In this document: positions 45,983-56,431 of the stretch, in pieces
Layout of the letters: the number at the start of each line of letters is the position of its first letter
How positions within the stretch are numbered: the first letter of the stretch is position 1
Notes under the pieces: model-generated
Told to the model about the DNA's origin: nothing
Database searches by the model: none
The model's input: the letters and a program-made list of their open reading frames with translations, nothing else
Assembly (NCBI RefSeq): GCF_013041605.1
Contig: NZ_JABEQC010000001.1
Span: 186,001-250,000 of the forward strand
From: Vibrio plantisponsor
GTDB lineage: Bacteria > Pseudomonadota > Gammaproteobacteria > Enterobacterales > Vibrionaceae
DNA: 64,000 nucleotides
Reading direction: 5' to 3'
Program-made: the position numbers and the translations under genes

Positions 45983-46481
45983 TCACAAATTCTATTGTCC
46001 ATATTGAAAGTGGCGGAATTCTAGCAAGGAAATGCAACTGGCTAAACCACTTGGTTGCCGTAGTTGCTTCCAATTCACACTTCTTAGGGACTTTTCCTTT
46101 TTATTAATCATTCATGAAATGCAAATAGATATGAAACTAAGTGACTGATTTAATTTAGTGTTTACTCATATTAGTGCACATTTATGCCAATGAGAGAAAC
46201 CCAAGATTAAGATTCTACCCACAAACGAATCAGAGCATGCGTTAAGTTACCCCAGCAAACCTACAACTGATTACTTTCTATTTAACCAAAAATATGAGGG
46301 CACAAATGTACAACAAAGCACATATATGCCGCATGAAACTTGTCCGTTTCATTGCCAACTTGAGAATACCCAAAAACCATATCTGGCTATTTTTTGCACA
46401 TCAGAATTCCTGTATCTAAATTACAAATATCTCATTAATTATTTTTCCAATTTATTTCAAAGTGTGAAATAAATTAACTAG

Positions 46482-46497
46482 CGTGACAAAGATCACT
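46482..46497. promoter_or_regulatory. CRP-like site upstream of mtlA
   Basis: CGTGACAAAGATCACT matches the CRP half-sites GTGA and TCAC with six-base spacing. It is ~350 bases before mtlA, so it may serve the upstream region or act at a distance. Confidence 0.55.
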
Positions 46498-46649
46498 CTA
46501 AAAATCTCAACAAGTTCTTAATTTAGCAAATATGTGACACGTGTCGACTTATTTAAAAATGATTTTTTATCCATAATGGGATGATGATCATTTAATATTT
46601 ATTGACATTTTTCCAATGAGTAATTTGTAGCAAAATTACATAGTAGAAA

Positions 46650-46665
46650 AATGAAGAAGATCACA
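46650..46665. promoter_or_regulatory. Second CRP-like site nearer mtlA
   Basis: AATGA-AGAAGA-TCACA: a good right half-site and a three-of-five left half-site. Its position suits activation of a transcript starting around 46700-46720. Confidence 0.4.
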
Positions 46666-46707
46666 AAGAATTTATTTGAAAGGCACCAATTATGATTGGT
46701 TGATCAC

Positions 46708-46824
46708 AAAAAACCCGTTCTCAGAGCCAACTAGAAATTGTGTGGTAAATTTATTGAGTGTTATTCAATCAGCGGTTTTGGCGAACCGTTACTACAACAA
46801 AACTAATCAGAACATCGAACGGGG
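46708..46824 (-). ncRNA. mtlS: Probable MtlS antisense small RNA
   Basis: A minus-strand promoter lies inside the start of mtlA: TTGACC (46857-46852), 17 bases, CATAAG (46834-46829), predicting a start near 46822-46824. The transcript would begin CCCCGTTC and end with GAACGGG (46720-46714) followed by six T (46713-46708), so its ends pair into a terminator-like stem. The length, about 115 nt, agrees with the published ~120-nt MtlS of V. cholerae, which is antisense to the mtlA leader and blocks MtlA synthesis without mannitol. Not proven here. Confidence 0.6.
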
Positions 46825-46831
46825 TAAACTT

Positions 46832-48724
46832 ATGTTATCACCAGAAGCAAAGGTCAAGGTACAGAATTTTGGCCGATTCCTTTCCAATATGGTAATGCCG
46901 AACATCGGCGCATTTATCGCTTGGGGTTTTATTACAGCACTATTCATCCCAACTGGCTGGATTCCAAATGAAACACTATCCAGCATGGTAGGTCCTATGA
47001 TCACTTACTTGCTACCACTACTTATCGGTTATACCGGTGGTAAAATGGTTGCAGGCGATCGTGGTGCAGTTGTTGGTGCAGTAACCACTATGGGTGTCAT
47101 CGTTGGTACTGACATTCCAATGTTCATGGGTGCAATGATTGCAGGTCCTCTGGGCGCTGTTGCTATCAAGAAATTCGACCAAGCTGTTCACGGTAAAGTG
47201 AAAAGCGGCTTCGAAATGCTAGTGAACAACTTCTCTGCTGGTATCATCGGTATGATCTGCGCAATCATTGCGTACTTGGTTATCGGTCCTGCAGTGAAAG
47301 TACTTTCTACTGGCCTTGCTGCTGGCGTAAACACTCTAGTTGAATCAGGTTTACTACCTCTTACTTCACTTTTTGTTGAGCCTGCTAAAATCCTATTCCT
47401 GAACAATGCGATTAACCACGGTATCTTCTCACCACTTGGTATTCAGCAATCAGAAGAACTAGGTAAGTCAATCTTCTTCCTAATCGAAGCTAACCCAGGC
47501 CCAGGTCTTGGTCTACTTATCGCTTACATGGTATTCGGTAAAGGTAGTGCTAAACAATCAGCGGCTGGTGCTTCAATCATCCACTTCCTAGGTGGTATTC
47601 ACGAGATCTACTTCCCATACGTACTTATGAACCCACGCCTAATCATCGCTGTAATTGCAGGTGGTATGACTGGTGTATTCACTAACGTATTGTTCGATTC
47701 TGGTCTTGTATCTCCAGCATCTCCTGGTTCTATCTTCGCAGTACTACTGATGACACCAAAATCAGCATTCGTTGGTGTTATCCTATCAGTAATCTGTTCA
47801 GCAGCTGTTTCATTCTTTGTAGCATCTCTACTGATGAAAACTCAGAAGCAAACAACTGAAGATGACGATTCTCTAGAGCAAGCAACTAGCCAAATGCAAG
47901 ACATGAAAGCGTCTTCTAAAGGTCAAAACCCAGTTGCTGCAAACATCGACATGGGTGCAGTTCGTAAAATCATCGTAGCTTGTGACGCAGGTATGGGTTC
48001 AAGTGCGATGGGTGCGAGCTTGTTACGCAAGAAAGTTGATGCTGCAAATCTAGATATCGAAGTAACAAACCTAGCAATTAACAACCTTCCAAACGATGTA
48101 GATATCGTTGTCACTCACCGTGATCTTACAGACCGTGCACGTAAACATGCGGCTAATGCTAAGCACATTTCGCTATCAAACTTCCTTGATAACGCTTTGT
48201 ACGACAACTTAGTGGCAGAACTTACAGCGGCGAAAGAGGGCGCACTAAAAAAGCCTGAAGCACCAGCAAACACTAACTCTAGTGAAGACAAAACACTAAA
48301 GCTATCCAATGAAAACATCTTCTTAGGCTTAACTCCGAAGAGCAAAGAAGAAGTGATCAAGTTTGCTGGTGAACAACTTGTAAAACTGGGCAATGTAGAA
48401 CCTGAGTATGTCGAAGGCATGCTAGCTCGAGAGCAACTGGTATCTACATATCTAGGTGAGTCCATCGCCGTTCCTCACGGAACTATCGAAGCTAAGCAGT
48501 ACGTTAAGAAAACCGGCATCGTCTTTTGCCAATTCCCTGAAGGTATCCAGTGGGGTGAAGACGAAGATGATGTTGCGAAACTGGTTATCGGTATTGCTGC
48601 GCAAGGTGATGAACATATTCAAGTTATCACTGCTATCACCAACTCACTTGATGACGAAGAAGCCATCGAGTGTTTGAAGACCACAACTAACCCTGGTGAT
48701 GTTCTTCGTATATTAAATGGCTAA
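46832..48724 (+). CDS. mtlA: PTS mannitol transporter EIICBA
   Basis: 630 residues from ATG 46832, matching the family start MLSPEAKVKVQNFGRFLSNMVMPNIG-type; a 52-residue upstream extension in frame is rejected because it crosses the leader and sRNA. Domains: EIIC membrane part (1-~335, motif GGIHEIYFPYVLMNP), EIIB with phosphorylated cysteine in CDAGMGSS, EIIA with histidine in SIAVPHGT. It imports and phosphorylates mannitol. Ribosome-binding GGGG at 46821 is covered by the antisense RNA. First gene of mtlADR. Confidence 0.95.
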   Translation: MLSPEAKVKVQNFGRFLSNMVMPNIGAFIAWGFITALFIPTGWIPNETLSSMVGPMITYLLPLLIGYTGGKMVAGDRGAVVGAVTTMGVIVGTDIPMFMGAMIAGPLGAVAIKKFDQAVHGKVKSGFEMLVNNFSAGIIGMICAIIAYLVIGPAVKVLSTGLAAGVNTLVESGLLPLTSLFVEPAKILFLNNAINHGIFSPLGIQQSEELGKSIFFLIEANPGPGLGLLIAYMVFGKGSAKQSAAGASIIHFLGGIHEIYFPYVLMNPRLIIAVIAGGMTGVFTNVLFDSGLVSPASPGSIFAVLLMTPKSAFVGVILSVICSAAVSFFVASLLMKTQKQTTEDDDSLEQATSQMQDMKASSKGQNPVAANIDMGAVRKIIVACDAGMGSSAMGASLLRKKVDAANLDIEVTNLAINNLPNDVDIVVTHRDLTDRARKHAANAKHISLSNFLDNALYDNLVAELTAAKEGALKKPEAPANTNSSEDKTLKLSNENIFLGLTPKSKEEVIKFAGEQLVKLGNVEPEYVEGMLAREQLVSTYLGESIAVPHGTIEAKQYVKKTGIVFCQFPEGIQWGEDEDDVAKLVIGIAAQGDEHIQVITAITNSLDDEEAIECLKTTTNPGDVLRILNG

Positions 48725-48760
48725 TTAGCGTTTTGAGCCATGCTCCTACACGATGAACTT

Positions 48761-48793
48761 AAGGCCGGTCCCCCCCGACTGGCCTTCTTTTAA
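48761..48793 (+). terminator. Intercistronic hairpin between mtlA and mtlD
   Basis: AAGGCCGGTC / GACTGGCCTT with a loop of six C (part of a seven-C run), followed by CTTTT. It probably reduces, but does not abolish, read-through into mtlD. Confidence 0.6.
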
Positions 48794-48817
48794 ATTTGAA
48801 TTTTTGGAAGGTATGTT

Positions 48818-49963
48818 ATGAAAGCGTTGCATTTTGGTGCCGGCAATATTGGCCGCGGTTTTATTGGTAAGTTACTCGCAGACGCAAACATTCACGTTAC
48901 ATTCACAGACGTCAATCAGGTGGTTGTAAATGCACTGATTGAAAGAAAGGAATATCCAGTAAAAGTAGTAGGCGCTGATTGCGTTACAGAGATTGTAACC
49001 GGTGTCACTGCTATTAATTCTAACGACCCAGCGGTCATCGACTGTATTGAAGAAGCAGATATTATTACTACTGCGGTTGGACCTACAGTTTTAAGAATCA
49101 TTGCAAAAACATTAGCTCAGGGACTTGAAAAAAGAGTCAAGAGCGGTAAGACTTCGCCTCTAAATATTATTGCCTGCGAAAACATGGTACGTGGTACCAC
49201 TCAGCTAAAAGAAGCCGTATTTGAGCTTCTTGCAGAAGATGTGAAAGCGCAAGTAGAACAGTTTGTGGGTTTTGTTGACTCAGCTGTCGACCGTATCGTT
49301 CCTCCAGCAGAAGACGGGGAAACCGATCCTCTGGCAGTAACAGTAGAAACCTTCAGCGAGTGGATTGTCGACGAGACTCAATTTAAAGGCGACATCCCTA
49401 ACATTCCAGGCATGGAATGCACAGACAACCTAATGGCGTTTGTAGAGCGTAAACTGTTTACCCTAAATACAGGTCACTGTGTGACAGCCTATTTAGGTAA
49501 CATTGCTGGCCATAAAACGATTCGTGAAGCCATCGAAGATCCTGCTATTCGTAGTGAAGTGAAACAAGCGATGGAAGAGAGCGGTGAAGTACTAATTAAT
49601 CGCTACGGGTTTGAAAGAGAAAAGCACGCAGCCTACATCGAAAAGATTCTAGGTCGTTTTGCTAATCCATTCCTTGTAGACGAAGTGGATCGTGTTGGTC
49701 GCCAACCAATCAGAAAATTGGGACCAAATGATCGACTCATTAAACCTTTGCTCGGTACAATTGAGTACAACGTAGCAAATGGCACTCTACTAAAAGGCGT
49801 TGCTGCTGCTTTGAAATACACCAATGACAGCGACCCACAAGCAGTAGAACTGCAAGCTTCTCTTCAAGAGGTTGGCGTGAAAAAGACACTCGCGCATTAC
49901 ACTGGCTTGAATGAGAACAGCAAAGAAATACAACAAATTGAAGCTTTATACGCTCAGCTCTAA
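48818..49963 (+). CDS. mtlD: Mannitol-1-phosphate 5-dehydrogenase
   Basis: 381 residues, the usual length. N-terminal NAD site [13 protein letters not shown], then [28 protein letters not shown], and the catalytic-domain stretch [17 protein letters not shown]. It oxidises mannitol-1-phosphate to fructose-6-phosphate with NAD in the cytoplasm. SD GGAAGG precedes the ATG. Second gene of mtlADR. Confidence 0.96.
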   Translation: MKALHFGAGNIGRGFIGKLLADANIHVTFTDVNQVVVNALIERKEYPVKVVGADCVTEIVTGVTAINSNDPAVIDCIEEADIITTAVGPTVLRIIAKTLAQGLEKRVKSGKTSPLNIIACENMVRGTTQLKEAVFELLAEDVKAQVEQFVGFVDSAVDRIVPPAEDGETDPLAVTVETFSEWIVDETQFKGDIPNIPGMECTDNLMAFVERKLFTLNTGHCVTAYLGNIAGHKTIREAIEDPAIRSEVKQAMEESGEVLINRYGFEREKHAAYIEKILGRFANPFLVDEVDRVGRQPIRKLGPNDRLIKPLLGTIEYNVANGTLLKGVAAALKYTNDSDPQAVELQASLQEVGVKKTLAHYTGLNENSKEIQQIEALYAQL

Positions 49964-49995
49964 AAAGAGAATGAGCGCAATTAAAGCGACAACTT

Positions 49996-50020
49996 TAGAG
50001 GGCTGCCATTCAGCCCTCTA
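49996..50020 (+). promoter_or_regulatory. Intercistronic hairpin between mtlD and mtlR
   Basis: TAGAGGGCTG-CCATT-CAGCCCTCTA, a 10-base-pair perfect stem with no T-run, so more likely an RNA-stability or partial-termination element than a full terminator. Confidence 0.55.
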
Positions 50021-50045
50021 GCCCAAAATTCGATTAGAACATTAT

Positions 50046-50576
50046 ATGGTAAACACAATTAACGAAACTGAAATATTAGAACGATTAAATGACGCGTCAT
50101 CCGTGCGTGGTTATTTCATTGCTGCCGTAGAAATATTCAGTGATGCCATTACCGCCCTGATGGAAAGGATTTTTCGTAAAGATAATTTCGCTGTTCAATC
50201 GGTTGTAGGCCCCCTACTACACGATACAGGCCCATTAGGAAATCGTTCTGTCAGGCTCAAACTGCTTTATGGTTTAGGCGTTGTTGCCGATGATGTCTAC
50301 CATGACATTGAGTGCTTTATCAAAATTCGCAATCAACTGAATAAAGACGGTTCAGAGTATACCTTTACCGATCCAAACATCGTTGCTCAAATCAAAGAAC
50401 TGAACCTAGTGAAAAAGTCGGGCATGGTTCCTTTTGACGCAATGGATCCAGACCTAGACATCGACTTAGACTTTTACCATCTGCAGCTTCAACGCCAACA
50501 ACAGATGATTAAATCCGGCTTATCTCTAGCGATAATTGAAATATGCAATGATCTCAACAAAGAGAGCCCTTTTTAA
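50046..50576 (+). CDS. mtlR: Mannitol operon repressor MtlR (MltR family)
   Basis: 176 residues, all helical, with ASSVRGYFIAAVEIFSDAI near the N-terminus and NRSVRLKLLYGLGVVADDVYHDIECFIKIRNQLNKDG, the MtlR/YggD pattern. It lacks a classic DNA-binding helix-turn-helix; the family represses mtl expression by an indirect or unusual mechanism. Third gene of the mannitol operon, 82 bases after mtlD with a hairpin between. Confidence 0.9.
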   Translation: MVNTINETEILERLNDASSVRGYFIAAVEIFSDAITALMERIFRKDNFAVQSVVGPLLHDTGPLGNRSVRLKLLYGLGVVADDVYHDIECFIKIRNQLNKDGSEYTFTDPNIVAQIKELNLVKKSGMVPFDAMDPDLDIDLDFYHLQLQRQQQMIKSGLSLAIIEICNDLNKESPF

Positions 50577-50687
50577 ACAACTGTCTACAGTTAATGCCCT
50601 CACATTCCCACTTTTAAATCATGACACTACCGTTTTTTCATCAGCATGTTAGCCTTCTGACCATTATTCGTTAAATGAGAACGTGCA

Positions 50688-51614
50688 ATGAAAATCGGTA
50701 TTATTGGTCTAGGTGATATCGCGCAAAAGGCCTATCTCCCTGTAATCACATCCATTCCTGACATCGAACTCGTATTCTGTACTCGTAACGAACAGGCGCT
50801 TAAGACACTCGCAAATCAATACCGCGTTTCTTCATACTGTCGTGATTACAAAGAGCTGCTTGGCTTTAATGTTGATGCTGTAATGATCCATGCAGCAACG
50901 AGCATTCATCCTGAAATCGCCAGCTTCTTTCTCAGCCACGGAATCCCGACATTTGTAGATAAACCATTGGCTGACAGTGCTCAGGCATGCGAAACACTTT
51001 ACCAGTTAGCACAAAAGCACAATCAGCCTCTGTATGTCGGTTTTAACCGCCGCCATATTCCTCTTTTCAATCAACATTTGTCTGGCTTGCATCAGGGCAC
51101 TCTCAACAACTTGCGCGCCCTTCGTTGGGAAAAACATCGCTATAACTTAACGGGCGATATTCGAACCTTTATTTTCGATGACTTTATCCATCCTCTGGAC
51201 AGCGTAAACCTGTTCGCAAAAGCCGATCTGCAAGATGTGTATGTCACGCATCAAATGTCTGGTAATGAACTGGCGCGTATTGATGTGCAATGGCAGCATG
51301 GCGAAACACTATTGCATGCTTCAATGAATCGTCAGTATGGCATCACAGGAGAACGTATACAGGCTCATTTGGTCAATGAAGCGTATGAATTTGACTCCTT
51401 CGTTTCCGGAACTCGCTGGGTGAACAACCAACAAACCTCACTGTCACTTAAAGACTGGACGCCGATGTTAGAAAGCAAAGGCTTTGCGCACATGATTAAA
51501 GACTGGATAAGCGTTGTGGATCAAGGCTCGATTTCTACATCCGTCATTGAGCGTAACCTTGCCAGCCACCAGCTAGCAGAAGCTCTTTGTAATAAAATTC
51601 ACAGTTCGCTCTAA
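50688..51614 (+). CDS. Gfo/Idh/MocA family oxidoreductase, MviM-like
   Basis: 308 residues. N-terminal dinucleotide site KIGIIGLGDIAQKAYLPVI, catalytic-region FVDKPLADSAQ, and a C-terminal domain with FDDFIHPLDSVNLF. It resembles the YceM/MviM branch. Substrate unknown; likely cytoplasmic sugar or inositol-type oxidoreductase. It has its own upstream gap of 111 bases from mtlR, so need not be part of that operon. Confidence 0.83.
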   Translation: MKIGIIGLGDIAQKAYLPVITSIPDIELVFCTRNEQALKTLANQYRVSSYCRDYKELLGFNVDAVMIHAATSIHPEIASFFLSHGIPTFVDKPLADSAQACETLYQLAQKHNQPLYVGFNRRHIPLFNQHLSGLHQGTLNNLRALRWEKHRYNLTGDIRTFIFDDFIHPLDSVNLFAKADLQDVYVTHQMSGNELARIDVQWQHGETLLHASMNRQYGITGERIQAHLVNEAYEFDSFVSGTRWVNNQQTSLSLKDWTPMLESKGFAHMIKDWISVVDQGSISTSVIERNLASHQLAEALCNKIHSSL

Positions 51615-51681
51615 AAAGATCTGTATCGCCTATACTTAACTCGTTGCCACTCTATTCCTAGACTGCACTATGGGAGGGTAT

Positions 51682-51858
51682 ATGGAATTAAGAAATAAAG
51701 CTGGGCAAGTCACTCAACTGGCTGACAACCTCACTTTAAAAGAAGTTCAGGATATGGGATTCACCATCGACTTATGTGATGAAGCCTACGACCCAAACGA
51801 ACACTGGCAGGTTCAGCAAGATAAACGCAACCAACGCCGAGATTATCCTGAAGAGTAA
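51682..51858 (+). CDS. Small conserved-looking hypothetical protein (58 aa)
   Basis: 58 residues from ATG 51682, which follows GGGAGGGT; an ATG at 51670 lies inside that ribosome-binding site and is rejected. The protein is acidic and soluble (LKEVQDMGFTIDLCDEAYD, then basic KRNQRRD). No domain recognised. The strong ribosome-binding site and following terminator support a real gene. Confidence 0.6.
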   Translation: MELRNKAGQVTQLADNLTLKEVQDMGFTIDLCDEAYDPNEHWQVQQDKRNQRRDYPEE

Positions 51859-51860
51859 CG

Positions 51861-51888
51861 AAAAACCGAGCTGCTAGGCTCGGTTTTC
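51861..51888. terminator. Terminator between the small gene and lplA
   Basis: AAAACCGAGC-TGCTAG-GCTCGGTTTT, with A and T runs on either side; usable on both strands. Confidence 0.85.
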
Positions 51889-51918
51889 ATCTTTATTGCT
51901 CAGAATTGAAACCACACG

Positions 51919-52935
51919 CTAATCAATCTGATTGATAAACCACGATTTAAACTCATTCAACACTTCTGAGTATTGAGGCATTTGCAAAGCCAGTGTGGTA
52001 ATGCACGGCTCAATGCTTGCTTTGTTATAACTCAAATTCGCTAGTTTCTGCGCTAATAGCTCCATCGGCAGAGGGTCTAACATATCGCTGAAGATTTTCG
52101 CTTCAAGAATGGTTCCTTTCTCTACATCGAGATACACATCAACCCCACCCCATGTAAAACGTTCATCCATACGATGAGTAAACGGTGGCGTTTGTCCGAA
52201 GTTCCAATCCCAGCTTTGTTGTACAGCGAACTTATCACTGAATGTTGGTAAATCGTGGAAGTTTTCTGGCGTGATCCATTCAGCGGTGACGGACTCGTCA
52301 TAATGTTCTAAATATGCTTCGATAATCGCTTCACACACTTGCTCGTGATTGATATCTGGCTTAACCGTATTGAGGTTGATTACACGAGATTTCACGGAAG
52401 TAATGCCCTTCGCTTGCAGCTTTTTCTCATCAGGATTGAGGTAATCAGCAAGGCGATTTAAGTCTGCACTGAGCAATAAAGTACCGTGATGAAAACCTCT
52501 GTCTAAGGTTTCACGGTACGCCGACCCCGAGAACTTCTTAATTCCAGCTTCGTCTTCTATCACCAAATCGTTACGACCATTTGCCACACCGTTGATCCCC
52601 AGCTTCGCTAAAGCAGCCAGTACAATATTGGTCGAAATTTCTTTGTCATACTCAGGCTTTGCCGCCATAAAAGTAAAGTTGGTATTACCTAAGTCATGAA
52701 ATACCGCACCTCCGCCTGTCTGACGACGAGCGAGCTTTACACCGTCTTGCTCCATACTGTCTGTCTTACACTCCCTCCACGGGTTTTGAGCGCGGCCAAT
52801 TACCACAGTATCGGCATTGCGCCAAAGGAACAGCACCCTTTGGTCCGAAGGCATAGATCGAAAGATCGTATCTTCGACCGCTAAGTTAAACCAAGGGTTA
52901 GTGGAATCTGAGATTAGAATGCGAGTTTTGCTCAT
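51919..52935 (-). CDS. lplA: Lipoate-protein ligase A
   Basis: 338 residues, full length. The lipoyl-adenylate site [19 protein letters not shown] and the catalytic lysine region [23 protein letters not shown] are intact, followed by the C-terminal accessory domain with [15 protein letters not shown]. It attaches scavenged lipoate to 2-oxoacid dehydrogenases and GcvH using ATP. It stands alone. Confidence 0.94.
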   Translation of the reverse strand: MSKTRILISDSTNPWFNLAVEDTIFRSMPSDQRVLFLWRNADTVVIGRAQNPWRECKTDSMEQDGVKLARRQTGGGAVFHDLGNTNFTFMAAKPEYDKEISTNIVLAALAKLGINGVANGRNDLVIEDEAGIKKFSGSAYRETLDRGFHHGTLLLSADLNRLADYLNPDEKKLQAKGITSVKSRVINLNTVKPDINHEQVCEAIIEAYLEHYDESVTAEWITPENFHDLPTFSDKFAVQQSWDWNFGQTPPFTHRMDERFTWGGVDVYLDVEKGTILEAKIFSDMLDPLPMELLAQKLANLSYNKASIEPCITTLALQMPQYSEVLNEFKSWFINQID

Positions 52936-53092
52936 CGAGTTCTGTTCCTTACAAGGGATAAGACTTGGCTATCTTACTGATCAGATGGCATAAACACGAG
53001 TAGATATTTCCAATTGCATCAATTGATAAATCAATACAATTAAAAAGGTTAAACAATCACCACAGCCTGCGATGGTGGTTTAGGGGTGATAG

Positions 53093-53116
53093 AAAAACAG
53101 CCTCTTAATGAGGCTG
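53093..53116 (-). terminator. Terminator of yegD
   Basis: On the minus strand CAGCCTC-ATTAA-GAGGCTG is followed by TTTTTCT, 32 bases after the yegD stop. Confidence 0.85.
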
Positions 53117-53147
53117 CTGTAACTAGATGAAAATTAACTTGCGAGGC

Positions 53148-54500
53148 TTATTCGAAACATACTTTAGCCCATCGAGCCAGACCTGCCGTTACCGAACCAA
53201 AGTAGTTACCGCTGACCACAGGTATATTTGGCAAAACTTGTTCTACTGCACTGCGTAGGATTGGTGAACGTGCTGAGCCGCCAGTCATAAAGATCACATC
53301 CGGCTTAGTCCCGCCAAGTGTTACCGCTTCAGACACCAGTTCCACCATTTTGCTTTTTGGCACTTCAATCGCTTCAATCATTTCATCTAAGCGGATATCA
53401 ACATCAATTAATTCTGATAAGACCTTTAGCTGCGCAGTGAATACCTGTGAATCGGAAAGCGCGATTTTCGCTTCTTCGGCTTTCTTTACCAAACTGTAGC
53501 CTAAAGTGTCATGGTAAACCGAAAGCAATCTCGCCAGCTTTTCAGGTTCAGCCGCTTCTTTGTGCAGATGTTTGAGGTCTTTTAGATTCTCTTTAGCAAA
53601 GAACTTCGCCTGTGCGCTAACGTCGTTGATTGCAATCGGATTCCAGAACTGGGTCAAAGGCATTTCCAGCCCAGAAAGGGTTTGACTGCCAAAACCGAAA
53701 GGATTCATCAATTGTTTGAAGGTCATGTGAATATCAAGGTCGTTACCGCCAATTCGCTGACCTGTATGCGCGATAAGACTGTCATTACGATCAGCTTTAC
53801 CTGCCCAAGACGGTCCCATTTTGATCAGCGAGCAGTCGGTAGTACCACCGCCGATATCGACCACCAACACGGTTTTGTCTTCAGTTAGTGACGCTTCATA
53901 TTCTAAGCCAGCCGCAACAGGCTCAAATTGAAATTCAATATTGCGGAAACCTGCTCGGGTAGCCGCGCGACGCAAAATGGTTTCAGCTTGTATGTTAGAA
54001 GCCTCGCCGCCTCTACCTTGGAAGTTTACTGGGCGACCAATCACTGCATCGGTAATGATTTGCTGAGAGCTTTTTTCGGCTTGTGATTTGATGTTCGCCA
54101 TCATTGCGCAGACTAAGTCTTCGAAGAAACCCAATTGAGCTTCACGTAGCCCCATCGCGCCAAGGAAAGACTTGGGTGATTTTACATAATAGACTTCGTG
54201 TGGATCAGACAGATAAAGATCCAGAGCCGCCTGACCAAACATCACATCGTCAAATTGCAGGTCAATATCTTCTTCGCGATTTGCCGCAATGGCACGGCGA
54301 AGGCGCTGTTCGCCATCTGCGTCCAATGGTGCTAAGTCGCGGTGACGAAACAGATGCTCAGCGACAGAATCGCGAGTAGGAGCAGCCAATGTTGAAGGGA
54401 TGTAGAAACTGTCTTTCTCTAAAAGATGCAACTTTGGATCATTGCCATCCATACTTGCCACAGAGCAGTTCGCGGTACCGTAGTCAAAACCGATATACAT
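53148..54500 (-). CDS. yegD: Hsp70-like ATPase YegD
   Basis: 450 residues, only the actin-like ATPase part. Phosphate-1 motif MYIGFDYGTANCSVA, phosphate-2 VLVVDIGGGTTDCSLI, and the adenosine motif FMTGGSARSP are present. The peptide-binding domain of DnaK is absent, as in E. coli YegD. Substrates and cofactors are unknown; a chaperone-like role is assumed from the fold. Single gene. Confidence 0.9.
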   Translation of the reverse strand: MYIGFDYGTANCSVASMDGNDPKLHLLEKDSFYIPSTLAAPTRDSVAEHLFRHRDLAPLDADGEQRLRRAIAANREEDIDLQFDDVMFGQAALDLYLSDPHEVYYVKSPKSFLGAMGLREAQLGFFEDLVCAMMANIKSQAEKSSQQIITDAVIGRPVNFQGRGGEASNIQAETILRRAATRAGFRNIEFQFEPVAAGLEYEASLTEDKTVLVVDIGGGTTDCSLIKMGPSWAGKADRNDSLIAHTGQRIGGNDLDIHMTFKQLMNPFGFGSQTLSGLEMPLTQFWNPIAINDVSAQAKFFAKENLKDLKHLHKEAAEPEKLARLLSVYHDTLGYSLVKKAEEAKIALSDSQVFTAQLKVLSELIDVDIRLDEMIEAIEVPKSKMVELVSEAVTLGGTKPDVIFMTGGSARSPILRSAVEQVLPNIPVVSGNYFGSVTAGLARWAKVCFE

Positions 54501-54581
54501 CTTAAGCCTCCAACTTGAAAAAGGTCGGAGATGCTACCGTAAACAGCGCGTCAAAAACAGCCCGAATATAAAAAAGACAAT

Positions 54582-54610
54582 AAAAAAGGGCAGATTTAAC
54601 TCTGCCCTTT
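54582..54610 (-). terminator. Terminator of ybiT
   Basis: On the minus strand AAAGGGCAGA-GTTAAA-TCTGCCCTTT is followed by TTTT. Confidence 0.88.
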
Positions 54611-54671
54611 CGCTGTCTATCGTCTTACTTTCTCAAGCTTCAAATTGTGGAAGCTCCAAACAAGTAGATGA

Positions 54672-56267
54672 TTAGCCCGTTAAACCCTGTTTTGCCAAGT
54701 ACTCATCGTAAGTACCATGGAAGTCATTCACGCCATCTTTAGTAATTTCGATGATGCGAGTAGCAATTGACGATACAAACTGACGGTCATGAGAAACGAA
54801 CAGTAGCGTGCCTTTGTAGTTTTCTAGCGCTAAGTTCAAAGACTCAATCGATTCCATATCCATGTGGTTAGTCGGTTCGTCCATTAGAAGGATGTTTGGT
54901 TTTTGCATAATCAACTTACCAAACAACATACGACCTTGCTCACCACCCGAAATCACTTTTACTGATTTCTTGATGTCATTTTGAGAGAACAGCATACGAC
55001 CTAAAATACCGCGAACTGTTTGCTCGTCGTCGCCGTCTTTTTTCCACTGACCCATCCAGTCAAGTAAGTTCATGTCTTGTTCGAAGTCATGAGCATGGTC
55101 CTGAGCGTAGTAACCAATGTTGCTGTTTTCAGACCACTTAATTACACCTTCCATTTGCGTCATTGCGCCTGCAAGCGTGTTAAGGAAAGTTGATTTACCG
55201 ATACCGTTCTCACCGATGATTGCGATGCGCTCACCCACTTCAACCATTAGGTTAACACCGTTGATCAGGATGTTGTCACCGTAGCCCTGTTTCAGGTCAG
55301 TCACTTCTAGTGCGTTACGGAACAACTCTTTTTCCTGTTCAAAACGGATGAAAGGGTTTTGACGGCTTGAAGGTTTCACTTCTTCAAGTTGGATCTTGTC
55401 TAGTTGCTTCTGACGTGACGTTGCTTGTTTTGCTTTTGATGCGTTTGCAGAGAAGCGGCTTACGAACGTTTGAAGCTCGGCCATTTGTGCTTTCTTCTTC
55501 GCGTTGTCAGCGTGCAGACGGTCACGTGCCTGTTCAGCAGCGATCATGTATTCGTCGTAGTTACCGTGGAATAGGCGCAGTTCGCCGTAGTCTAGGTCAG
55601 CCATATGAGTACATACGGTGTTTAGGAAGTGACGGTCGTGCGAAATGATGATCATTGTGCAGTTACGTGCTAGTAGAATTTGCTCCAACCAAGCAATTGT
55701 ATGCATGTCCAAGTTGTTGGTTGGTTCGTCTAGTAGCATGATTTCAGGTTCAGCAAATAGAACCTGAGCCAATAGTACACGAAGTTTTAGACCCGGCGCG
55801 ATTTCGCTCATCAGACCGAAATGTTGCGCTTCTGGAATACCCAGACCTAACAGCAACTCACCTGCGCGAGCTTCTGCAGAGTAACCGTCCATCTCAGCAA
55901 ATTCAGTTTCTAGGTCGCCTACACGCATACCGTCTTCGTCAGACATTTCTGGAAGTGCGTAAATGCGGTCACGCTCTTCTTTCACAGCCCAAAGCTCTTT
56001 GTGACCCATGATAACGGTATCAACAACGGTGTATTTTTCGAACGCGAACTGATCCTGACCCAGTTTCGCCATACGCTCGTTAGGGTCTACAGAAACGTTA
56101 CCGCCAGATGGTTCAAGCTCACCACCTAAGATCTTCATGAATGTAGATTTACCACAACCATTCGCCCCAATAAGGCCGTAACGGTTGCCATTACCGAATT
56201 TGATCGAGATATTTTCAAATAATGGCTTATCGCCAAATTGCATGGTGATGTTTGCAGTTGTTAGCAC
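54672..56267 (-). CDS. ybiT: ABC-F family ATPase YbiT
   Basis: 531 residues with two ABC domains. Walker [10 protein letters not shown] and GENGIGKST; Walker [13 protein letters not shown] and [12 protein letters not shown]. The second domain has a normal signature SGGEQGRM, while the first is degenerate ([12 protein letters not shown]), as in E. coli YbiT. The linker ([31 protein letters not shown]) is the ABC-F P-site-tRNA-interaction region. ABC-F proteins act on ribosomes, not membranes. Single gene with its own terminator. Confidence 0.93.
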   Translation of the reverse strand: MLTTANITMQFGDKPLFENISIKFGNGNRYGLIGANGCGKSTFMKILGGELEPSGGNVSVDPNERMAKLGQDQFAFEKYTVVDTVIMGHKELWAVKEERDRIYALPEMSDEDGMRVGDLETEFAEMDGYSAEARAGELLLGLGIPEAQHFGLMSEIAPGLKLRVLLAQVLFAEPEIMLLDEPTNNLDMHTIAWLEQILLARNCTMIIISHDRHFLNTVCTHMADLDYGELRLFHGNYDEYMIAAEQARDRLHADNAKKKAQMAELQTFVSRFSANASKAKQATSRQKQLDKIQLEEVKPSSRQNPFIRFEQEKELFRNALEVTDLKQGYGDNILINGVNLMVEVGERIAIIGENGIGKSTFLNTLAGAMTQMEGVIKWSENSNIGYYAQDHAHDFEQDMNLLDWMGQWKKDGDDEQTVRGILGRMLFSQNDIKKSVKVISGGEQGRMLFGKLIMQKPNILLMDEPTNHMDMESIESLNLALENYKGTLLFVSHDRQFVSSIATRIIEITKDGVNDFHGTYDEYLAKQGLTG

Positions 56268-56294
56268 GTAAAATTCCTAAGTAGTAAACAAGAA

Positions 56295-56319
56295 AAAAGT
56301 TGGCAATTAGCCAACTTTT
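56295..56319. terminator. Terminator between the esterase and ybiT
   Basis: AAAAGTTGGC-AATTA-GCCAACTTTT. On the minus strand it is followed by TT; it fits termination of the esterase transcript. Confidence 0.82.
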
Positions 56320-56431
56320 CAAACTGGGGCAATAGTAGCAGCTTTTGTGATAGACATCACCCCCAATAAGGGGCATTTGTTTTTACTGACTCGCTTTATT
56401 ACGTAAAACAGTATTGCTAAGAACAAAGCGA

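Larger units (their letters stand above)
45983..46831. other. Long divergent region between the M23 peptidase and mtlA
   Basis: 849 AT-rich bases with two CRP-like sites, a probable antisense RNA, and no protein gene. The part 46030-46480 shows nothing recognisable. Confidence 0.7.

Noticed and set aside
46676..46831. In-frame 52-codon extension of mtlA
   Set aside because: It crosses the leader and antisense RNA; family members start at MLSPEAKVK, and ATG 46832 has a GGGG site.
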